Of a stretch of 64,000 bases of DNA, positions 58,068-64,000 are shown one piece after another. Position numbers and translations under genes: made by a program. The stretch is from IMG/VR virus record IMGVR_UViG_3300008113_000003, positions 1-64,000 of that record, one strand, 5' to 3'. Numbering within the stretch: position 1 is the stretch's first letter; each line of letters opens with the position of its first letter. This stretch comes from a virus. The notes beneath the pieces were generated by a model. It worked only from the letters and a program-made list of their open reading frames with translations, had not been told where the DNA came from and did no database searches.

Positions 58068-59270
58068 TTATAATAACCTTTCAATCGATATAAAGTTATT
58101 AAGATAAGTACTACCTACTTGTAATGTAATACGATATGCTATATTGGTCGCATCATCGGTAATAATGTATATTGATGTATCGCCAGCCCCAGTAAAGTTC
58201 CAACCAAACACTGAACTACTAGGTGTTGTCGTTATTGATAACGCACCAGCGCTCCCACCCATACTATTGTTAGTTAGGAAATAATGGGCACCAACAAAAC
58301 AACCATATGAACCCGATAATGTTGCCACACTTAAACCACGATTACCTGAACCTGTTAATGTTGCTTTAATATTATCCAGTGTTACATATGTTCCAGCGTT
58401 TACAAAACCAGATGCGTATTTAACACCACCGTCACCAGATGTTCCAGAAGAACCAGCATCACCAGATGTTCCAGAAGAACCAGCTGAACCTGAAGAACCA
58501 GGGCCATTTAATTCCTGTACATTTATTGTTGGTGCCGTTGATTCACCAAAACTAATATTACCACCACTGATTTCAACAGCTTTTAAATAATATGTGTATG
58601 TACCAGCAGATGGGTTATCAATATAAGAAAGCGCAAATGGCGAATTTTCACTTCCACCACTACCTTCAGTGTGAACAATTGCGCCTAAAGCTGTTGAACC
58701 TCTATATAATTGTAATTTAGACCAATAACCAGCACCAGCATTTTCAGCATCACCATAGGCTGTCACTTTAACTGGACTACCTGTTGTTGTGATCGAAACA
58801 CTTACAATATTTTGTGCCGATCCACTTGCACCTAATGTGACTCTAGCACCGCCACCAGCTTGTGCATAATTTAAAACGTATGCTGGTGTGCTTCCAGATG
58901 AGCCAGATGAACCACTTGTTCCTGATGTACCTTTTACACCCGATGTACCTGATGTACCAGCAGAACCTGATGATCCTGTATTACCTGATGATCCAGAAGT
59001 ACCTGAACTGCCTGAAGAACCAAAAGTTCCACTTAACCCTGATGTACCAGATATCCCTGATGTACCAGATAAACCAGAAGTACCAGCATTTCCATCTCTA
59101 AGGATTACATCCCAATTAGATGTATCCATGTCTGGAGACGGTGAACCTACTGGTCTATAATTTAAACAGATATAATAAATTCCATTATATGTAACGTGAT
59201 TGTCTTGGTCGTAGGTAACTGTACTGGAACCTGCACCACCTAACCACTCTCCTAACCATTGATATGCCAT
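58068..59270 (-). CDS. Collagen-like fibre protein with sugar-binding N-module
   Basis: 400 residues. AYQWLGEWLGGAGSS...VTYNGIYYICLNYRPVG...SNWDVILRDG at the N-terminus is a CBM5/12-like module similar to one in the 1225-residue protein. Gly-X-Y tracts at about 70-125 and 255-275 flank a beta domain. The C-terminal head ends YLNNFISIERLL. Same family as the two preceding fibres. A late motif lies at 59285-59293. Confidence 0.85.
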   Translation of the reverse strand: MAYQWLGEWLGGAGSSTVTYDQDNHVTYNGIYYICLNYRPVGSPSPDMDTSNWDVILRDGNAGTSGLSGTSGISGTSGLSGTFGSSGSSGTSGSSGNTGSSGSAGTSGTSGVKGTSGTSGSSGSSGSTPAYVLNYAQAGGGARVTLGASGSAQNIVSVSITTTGSPVKVTAYGDAENAGAGYWSKLQLYRGSTALGAIVHTEGSGGSENSPFALSYIDNPSAGTYTYYLKAVEISGGNISFGESTAPTINVQELNGPGSSGSAGSSGTSGDAGSSGTSGDGGVKYASGFVNAGTYVTLDNIKATLTGSGNRGLSVATLSGSYGCFVGAHYFLTNNSMGGSAGALSITTTPSSSVFGWNFTGAGDTSIYIITDDATNIAYRITLQVGSTYLNNFISIERLL

Positions 59271-59284
59271 GTCGATTTTTTTAT

Positions 59285-59293
59285 TATAAATAC
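59285..59293 (-). promoter_or_regulatory. Putative late promoter motif GTATTTATA
   Basis: Minus-strand GTATTTATA 14 nt before the 400-residue fibre gene. Confidence 0.5.
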
Positions 59294-59303
59294 CAACAGG
59301 ACA

Positions 59304-59330
59304 TAAAAAAAGCCATCCGAAGATGGCTTG
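59304..59330 (-). terminator. Rho-independent terminator
   Basis: Minus strand AAGCCATC-TTCG-GATGGCTT then T run; follows the clpP stop by a few bases. Confidence 0.92.
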
Positions 59331-59334
59331 TTTA

Positions 59335-60003
59335 TTATTTCTTTGGTTTTCGATTCATTACCGAGTCGATCATCCCGTATTCCTTAGCTTCATCAGCTCT
59401 CATCCAGTAATCTCTCTCAGAATCAGCGTACACTTTATCATAGGTTTGACCAGTGTGGTGAGAAATGATATCGTACAATTCTTTCTTCAATTTACCAATC
59501 TCTCTTGCTGTGATCTCGATATCAGTTGCTTGGCCTTCGGCACCACCCAATGGTTGGTGAATCATAACCCTTGAATGTGGTAATGCGTAACGTTTACCTT
59601 CAGCGCCAGCGCAGAGTAATACAGCGGCCATTGATGCCGCCAATCCTGTGCAAATTGTCGATACTTCTGGTTTAATGTATTGCATTGTGTCGTAGATACC
59701 CAAACCAGAATAAACAGAACCCCCTGGAGAGTTGATGTAGATCTGAATACCAGCTTCTTTGTCAATTGATTCCAAGAAAAGTAATTGTGCTTGAATAATG
59801 TTAGATACTTGATCGTTAATACCAGTACCCAAGAAAATAACCCTCTCCATCATCAATCTTGAGAATACGTCCATTTGTGTAACGTTCATTTCTCTTTCTT
59901 CAATAATATAAGGGGTTATTGAACTGTTAAATCTGCTAAGTGTTTCAGACTTAATTCCCATGTGCTTTGTAGCGTACTGATTAAACTCTTTTCCTAAATT
60001 CAT
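59335..60003 (-). CDS. clpP: ATP-dependent Clp protease proteolytic subunit
   Basis: 222 residues, canonical. RVIFLGTGINDQVSN, IYINSPGGSVYSGLGIYDTM, CTGLAASMAAVLLCAGAEGKR (catalytic Ser in AASM), RVMIHQPLGGAEGQATD (His) and RDYWMRADEAKEYGMID (Asp region). It needs a ClpX or ClpA partner, presumably from the host. Phage clpP is uncommon. With phage tmRNA and SmpB it could act on tagged proteins, or it could serve head maturation. Confidence 0.95.
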   Translation of the reverse strand: MNLGKEFNQYATKHMGIKSETLSRFNSSITPYIIEEREMNVTQMDVFSRLMMERVIFLGTGINDQVSNIIQAQLLFLESIDKEAGIQIYINSPGGSVYSGLGIYDTMQYIKPEVSTICTGLAASMAAVLLCAGAEGKRYALPHSRVMIHQPLGGAEGQATDIEITAREIGKLKKELYDIISHHTGQTYDKVYADSERDYWMRADEAKEYGMIDSVMNRKPKK

Positions 60004-60035
60004 ATGTTGTTTTTATTTTTACAAATGTAATACTA

Positions 60036-61706
60036 TTATTTCAGATAAACAAGATTTTCGGTTATAGATTTTAAATCTTTTTGCGAAAACTTTTCCTTAA
60101 GCAAATCTTCAAAACGTTTTCTTGAATAGTGTGCTTTCAAACCAACGTATTTAAACTTATTTTTGTTCTTGTGATAGTTACGGTTAAAATTACCAAAAGC
60201 TTTCTCCAAAACATAATTTTTTGTTAGTCCGTTTAATGTTATTCTTTTATTATAAATACGATAATTTATATCATTCTCATAAACCATTAATTTCATCTTT
60301 TCGGTTTTATAAGTAATGTGTATTGTTGAATAAAAGGTTGGATTATCTCCTCTAAAAATATTGTGAGACAACTTTTCAGTTTCAATTTTTTTATTTATAT
60401 GTTTTGTTACCGAACATTTTGAATTTTTAGGTAACTGTTTTTTTAATCGATTTAAAAAACCTTTTGATACCGTATATAAACCAGTTTCTTCGGTAGATTG
60501 GTGTAAAGCTGATAATATTGACCCAACCGATGATAAATACATTAAATAACCAGATGCTTTAATACCATATACATCACGTAAATTACGTAGTGTTTTTAAC
60601 ATACGTATTAATGTATCAAGAGTTGTATCTTTAATTATTGATCTAAAAAATTCTTTGTTTTCAATTAAAATATCTAACGGTAGTTCTAGCGGGTTGTGGT
60701 AAAAACCTACCTGACTATTATCACGACTATAAACAATATTAAGTAATTGTTGACTTGATTTAATTTCGGATAAATTATAACCTAATTTATATAAGATTGT
60801 TACCGCCTCTTCATTTATGCGATAATAGTTTTCTTTTATGTTATCTTTTGACGTGGTATGAAACCAATCACCCTTATCTTCCTTATCTTGATTACTAACA
60901 TAAATGTTCATATTTAATTGATCTTTATAATCAAATAAACCAGCGATGAATAATTCATCGGTACCAAAATAATTAGCATAATAAGTGTATATGCTCTTAC
61001 CCGCATAGCTTTTTTTATTCGTTTTAAAAGTATTAGCGTATTCTAAAACATTGTGCATGTTCGATAATTTAACACCAAGCCTTTTAAAAAAATTGTGCGC
61101 TATAAAAACAAATACGTAATTATGGGTGCGAATCTTTTTTTTATTATCACGATAAACAATCCTTAGATAGTCTTGTGAAAACATGCTGGTGATTTCTTGG
61201 TCATAACCAAGGGTTTTTATACTTTTATTTAAACCATCGTTAATGGACTCTCTCTTTATTAAGCCATCATCAAAAATTGATTCTATTATTGACATTACTT
61301 GATGGGTAAAAATAGTTTTCCTAACAGTAGGTATGCGTTTTTTTCTCCGTCTACCACCAGTATCAATACTATATGTCGTAAAATCACCAGTGGTTATGTC
61401 AATTGTCAAACTTTTATAACTCTTATACGTTTTTAACCTCATTGTTTTTATTTTTTTAATCTCAACAGGGTTTTTTCTAACAAAGTACCTTTTAAAGATC
61501 ACTTTATTTTTTTCGGTATCATGTTCAACAACAAACGTCTCTCTATGCACATAACATGGTACGTTGTTTTTTAAGGATTCTTTAAAATGCTCTTCATCGG
61601 TTTCCACTAGTTTGGATGATGCCCCAAAAATTTCATCACTACCTACGGTATCGGGTACCTCAACTTGTAATTTCTCAACAACTGACCTATGAATAGTATT
61701 AACCAT
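60036..61706 (-). CDS. Unknown 556-residue basic protein
   Basis: Lys/Tyr/Asn-rich. Blocks such as GGRRRKKRIPTVRKTIFTHQ and FNRNYHKNKNKFKYVGLKAH are strongly basic, suggesting nucleic-acid contact. No family or catalytic motif recognised. Its promoter is TATCTTTG at 61726-61733 with a 19-nt leader. Could be a middle-expressed DNA or RNA-binding protein. Confidence 0.55.
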   Translation of the reverse strand: MVNTIHRSVVEKLQVEVPDTVGSDEIFGASSKLVETDEEHFKESLKNNVPCYVHRETFVVEHDTEKNKVIFKRYFVRKNPVEIKKIKTMRLKTYKSYKSLTIDITTGDFTTYSIDTGGRRRKKRIPTVRKTIFTHQVMSIIESIFDDGLIKRESINDGLNKSIKTLGYDQEITSMFSQDYLRIVYRDNKKKIRTHNYVFVFIAHNFFKRLGVKLSNMHNVLEYANTFKTNKKSYAGKSIYTYYANYFGTDELFIAGLFDYKDQLNMNIYVSNQDKEDKGDWFHTTSKDNIKENYYRINEEAVTILYKLGYNLSEIKSSQQLLNIVYSRDNSQVGFYHNPLELPLDILIENKEFFRSIIKDTTLDTLIRMLKTLRNLRDVYGIKASGYLMYLSSVGSILSALHQSTEETGLYTVSKGFLNRLKKQLPKNSKCSVTKHINKKIETEKLSHNIFRGDNPTFYSTIHITYKTEKMKLMVYENDINYRIYNKRITLNGLTKNYVLEKAFGNFNRNYHKNKNKFKYVGLKAHYSRKRFEDLLKEKFSQKDLKSITENLVYLK

Positions 61707-61753
61707 AATATTATTTTGATTTTAGCAAAGATAAACAAAAAAATTTAACAAAC

Positions 61754-61783
61754 AAAAAAAGGTGGAAAATTTTTCCACCTTTT
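61754..61783. terminator. Bidirectional rho-independent terminator
   Basis: AAAAAAAGGTGGAAAA-TTTTCCACCTTTT palindrome with A/T tracts; ends the transcript of the DUF2828 gene and its 3' RNA. Confidence 0.85.
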
Positions 61784-61968
61784 AAAGTCATGAACGGTAT
61801 CGGAATCAGGTCTCGGGTTTTTATGCCCCCGTAACATAGTGCTAGACATAGCCGAAGCGTCTCTCGACCCACGGTTTAGTACCCACTTTACACCTTATAG
61901 TGGGGTTTTTTCTGGCTTAGTTGTATATTTGTAAAACTTGCCGAAAGTATTCCCACCGTTCAATATTT
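61784..61968 (-). ncRNA. Putative structured RNA downstream of the Ro60-like gene
   Basis: 185 nt between the DUF2828 stop and a terminator. It folds into at least two clear hairpins (CCCACT...AGTGGG; AGAC-GCTTCGGC-TATGTCT with a TTCG loop) and has GC-rich conserved-looking segments in an AT-rich genome (GGGTCGAGAGACG, CCCGAGACCTGATTCCGA). Ro60-family genes in bacteria and phages are often next to Y RNAs, so a Y-RNA-like partner is suspected, not shown. Confidence 0.4.
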
Positions 61969-63366
61969 TTAAGCTGTTATGCAAGCATAACGTTCGCTAT
62001 TCACTGTTTTGTTCATGATAGCAACTGGCGTGAAGTCATCCCCCGCTAAAAGCGATTTTAAGATCGCTGGAGAGAATCCGCTCACCAATGCGGCACCATG
62101 TTTACCAAAGCTAACTGGTACGTTATCATGTCTGCTTTGAATGTTCCAGAACACAATTTTTGGGGTTGTGTATCCAGCTTCATTGTAATGACGCTCAATC
62201 ATTTTCATAGCCGTTTCGTTTGAACGAGTAGCTTGATTGAACTCCATATCTGACATAATCAAGATAGTTGTTGGCATTTCTTCTTTTGGAACTGAGTGTT
62301 TAACAGCTTGGTCCAAAAGCATTCTGAAAGTGGCCTCAAGATCTGTGCTCATACCCCATTCAGCACTCTCCAATTGTTGCATTCTAGAAACAATGTCACC
62401 ATTTAAGTATTGCAACTTTGGTGTTGAGGAGAATGTGATGAAAGCGTCCTTAAATGGACCGACATTTCTTTCAGAGATGTATAATCCCAAAGAAACACAC
62501 ACATCCATACAAGAAAGATTTGCGTTATTACCCGCTGGTGTGCACATTGAACCAGATACGTCACATACTGGTAAAATTCTTTCCTCAGTGTTTGTCAAGT
62601 AGTTTGGAAGTGACTCCCACTGCTTAACGCCCACAACTTTGTCACCACCAAATTTTAATGACTTTAACACGTCATATGGATACAAAGCACCAGCCTTGAT
62701 TGTTTTTGCTGTATTTTTGAACTCATCAAATCTAACACCATCGTTTTTAACAAACGCTTTGGTGTATCTTGACATAGCCAAAGATGGTACGTGGTTGTAA
62801 GTGATTTGTGACCACTTACCAGCGCACATCAACTGCTCAACAACTTTGGTTTTTTCTACCAAAGATTTACGGTATTCTTTTGGGGATAAACCAAGATGTC
62901 TTTCCAAAGCAATTGCTTGTTTACCTTTTCTTGGCATCCATTTAGCACAAAGACCATCGTTGTTGTTTAAAGCAACCTCAATTAACCCTTTAGCTTGCCC
63001 TTCCAAAGAAGTACCAAACAATGACAACATGTCATCCCAACGACCAAACTCAGGGATATACTGAATATTCTTTGCCAAAGATTCTGAATGATTCTCAGCA
63101 AGATATTTAAGGATATCTCTAAAGATTTTTCTTTCACCAGCACCAGAACGTGCATCTCTAGCCCAGAAAAGAATTCTCAAAGCGGTCACAGGGCTTTCGT
63201 TGAAAGCCTTGCTAAATTTAGCAGTCAATCTACCAACATCTTGGCCACGCATTGCACCTATCATAAAGAATAGGTCAACACATGCATTCAAAGATGATGA
63301 GTTAGTTACCATACCATTTTCAGTGGTAGTATTTTCTGTTCTCAAAGCGTCAACTAAACGTGTCAT
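61969..63366 (-). CDS. DUF2828 / TROVE-related vWA protein (Ro60-like)
   Basis: 465 residues. N-terminal helical-repeat half (ACVDLFFMIGAMRGQDV, ALRILFWARDARSGAGERKI, YIPEFGRWDDMLSLFG) matches the DUF2828/TROVE ring that binds RNA ends in Ro60. The C-terminal vWA domain has PVCDVSGSM (MIDAS DxSxS) and ILIMSDMEF. Ro proteins act with Y RNA and exoribonucleases in RNA quality control. A TATATTTG element (63392-63399) with TTTGG at 63419-63423 lies 25 nt upstream. Confidence 0.8.
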   Translation of the reverse strand: MTRLVDALRTENTTTENGMVTNSSSLNACVDLFFMIGAMRGQDVGRLTAKFSKAFNESPVTALRILFWARDARSGAGERKIFRDILKYLAENHSESLAKNIQYIPEFGRWDDMLSLFGTSLEGQAKGLIEVALNNNDGLCAKWMPRKGKQAIALERHLGLSPKEYRKSLVEKTKVVEQLMCAGKWSQITYNHVPSLAMSRYTKAFVKNDGVRFDEFKNTAKTIKAGALYPYDVLKSLKFGGDKVVGVKQWESLPNYLTNTEERILPVCDVSGSMCTPAGNNANLSCMDVCVSLGLYISERNVGPFKDAFITFSSTPKLQYLNGDIVSRMQQLESAEWGMSTDLEATFRMLLDQAVKHSVPKEEMPTTILIMSDMEFNQATRSNETAMKMIERHYNEAGYTTPKIVFWNIQSRHDNVPVSFGKHGAALVSGFSPAILKSLLAGDDFTPVAIMNKTVNSERYACITA

Positions 63367-63391
63367 ATTGTTTATTATTTTAAATTGGGTA

Positions 63392-63423
63392 CAAATATAG
63401 TAACAAAAATGTTAAAAACCAAA
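63392..63423 (-). promoter_or_regulatory. Host-type promoter with short leader
   Basis: Minus strand TTTGGTTTTTAAC, spacer, TATATTTG; about 25 nt to the ATG at 63366. Confidence 0.6.
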
Positions 63424-63440
63424 TTTTTTTTAAAAATTTT

Positions 63441-63746
63441 TTAAATTTCTTTTGGTCCGTACAGAAATTCACCGTTATCGTCCATACCTTTAACCTCAAT
63501 TAGATCGTCTTTTAATAGATCCTCAAAAGTCTCCGATATTATATACTTATTGGTTTTATCAATCAAGTATTCCAACTGTCCTTCCATTAAAAGGCAAGAA
63601 CCAGTTTCTTCGTAATTTCGTGTTATTGTCTCGGTGAGAAACTTTTTTAAGATTTTTCGGTCCATAAACAAACCAGCTTTTTCAAAAAAGTTTTCTGAAT
63701 CCAAAACATACATAACATGTTTTACGTATTCTGTTATTTCTTTCAT
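63441..63746 (-). CDS. Unknown 101-residue protein
   Basis: Helical, MKEITEYVKHVMYVLDSENF start. A clear promoter (TTTGGTTA...TAATATTG then TACC) abuts the ATG. No family recognised. Confidence 0.55.
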   Translation of the reverse strand: MKEITEYVKHVMYVLDSENFFEKAGLFMDRKILKKFLTETITRNYEETGSCLLMEGQLEYLIDKTNKYIISETFEDLLKDDLIEVKGMDDNGEFLYGPKEI

Positions 63747-63750
63747 GGTA

Positions 63751-63782
63751 CAATATTAAGAACTATTCCTTACATAACCAAA
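63751..63782 (-). promoter_or_regulatory. Host-type promoter abutting start codon
   Basis: Minus strand TTTGGTTATGTAAGG, spacer, TAATATTG, TACC, ATG at 63746. Confidence 0.65.
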
Positions 63783-64000
63783 TTTTTACCGTAAATTTTT
63801 TCAATATCATCTATGTACTCGTTTGACCACCCCTTTAATATGTTAAAGTAGTTTATAAAGTCTTTGTAGTTTTTTCTGTTAATAGTAAATGTTTCGGTGC
63901 GTGTGTCCTCAAACATGGTTTTTGTTTTCGAGTTAAAGTAAAGGCTTCCTATTGAGCATTCGTGTTGGTGATCGGTGTCCTGTATTTGATTTACGGACAA
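63770..64000 (-). CDS. Unknown protein, 5' end beyond window
   Basis: The frame is open to the right edge, so at least 76 C-terminal residues are visible (...NRKNYKDFINYFNILKGW...IYGKNLVM). The leading TTG at 64000 may not be the true start. No family recognised. Confidence 0.5.
   Translation of the reverse strand: MSVNQIQDTDHQHECSIGSLYFNSKTKTMFEDTRTETFTINRKNYKDFINYFNILKGWSNEYIDDIEKIYGKNLVM

Overview
The window reads as one contiguous piece of a large, low-GC tailed-phage genome, most likely a jumbo, T4-like virus of a Bacteroidetes (Flavobacteriia-type) host. Virion-type collagen-like fibre genes, dense ATGA-overlapping gene strings, phage nucleotide-metabolism and RNA-repair genes, a tRNA array, tmRNA and SmpB all point to a phage. 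The host call rests on the TAnnTTTG promoter element seen before many genes, the near absence of Shine-Dalgarno sequences, a GE-type tmRNA tag start and a Bacteroidetes-like bS21. No integrase, IS element or CRISPR array was seen.

Layout. 0-10 kb (minus strand): small accessory genes, PRPP synthetase, an exonuclease, a CCA-adding enzyme, a RelA/SpoT-type HD hydrolase, a damaged thymidylate synthase, SmpB, an FkbM methyltransferase. 10-20 kb: ferritin-like gene, RmlD-like reductase, then an RNA-repair island (cREC protein, two HAD phosphatases, DnaQ exonuclease, DRB0094-type RNA ligase, P-loop kinase, phosphoesterase, Rnl1-type RNA ligase). 20-26 kb: a 1135-residue probable virion protein, a methyltransferase and small proteins. 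26.5-29.3 kb (plus strand): secreted NUC1-type nuclease and two probable virion proteins. 29.3-32.4 kb: ClpP-like protease, thioredoxin, unknown proteins. 32.4-34.1 kb: three tRNAs, a hotdog thioesterase, tmRNA and tRNA-Leu. 34-36.8 kb: two probable head-packaged proteins (plus strand) and an IMPDH/GMP reductase homologue. 36.9-40 kb: a surface-sugar/acyl cassette. 40-43.4 kb: the main tRNA array. 43.8-52 kb: RyR-domain, RNase H-like, A1-like phosphoesterase, cupin, a second phosphoesterase, an LRR protein, plus-strand bS21 and a zincin. 52-59.3 kb: three collagen-like fibre proteins. 59.3-64 kb: canonical ClpP, an unknown 556-residue protein, a Ro60-related DUF2828 protein with a structured RNA behind it, and two small genes.

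Main themes. (1) Translation takeover: tRNAs, CCA-adding enzyme, tmRNA with an unusual tag, SmpB, ClpP and bS21 are all phage-encoded. (2) The tRNA array contains a circularly permuted tRNA-Asn gene whose outer flanks form a 17-bp helix, plus five tRNA-like genes with expanded cores. The same window carries two RNA ligases, a kinase and several phosphatases, so a phage-encoded tRNA-joining pathway is a plausible undescribed system. (3) Two promoter classes are visible: a host-like class that sits 4-7 nt from the start codon and implies leaderless mRNAs, and a TATTTATA class before virion genes. (4) Several genes between 1.5 and 10.5 kb carry frame lesions: a 25-bp tandem duplication, an out-of-frame deletion in thymidylate synthase and a one-base slip in the ferritin-like gene. 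They could be biological decay or assembly error.
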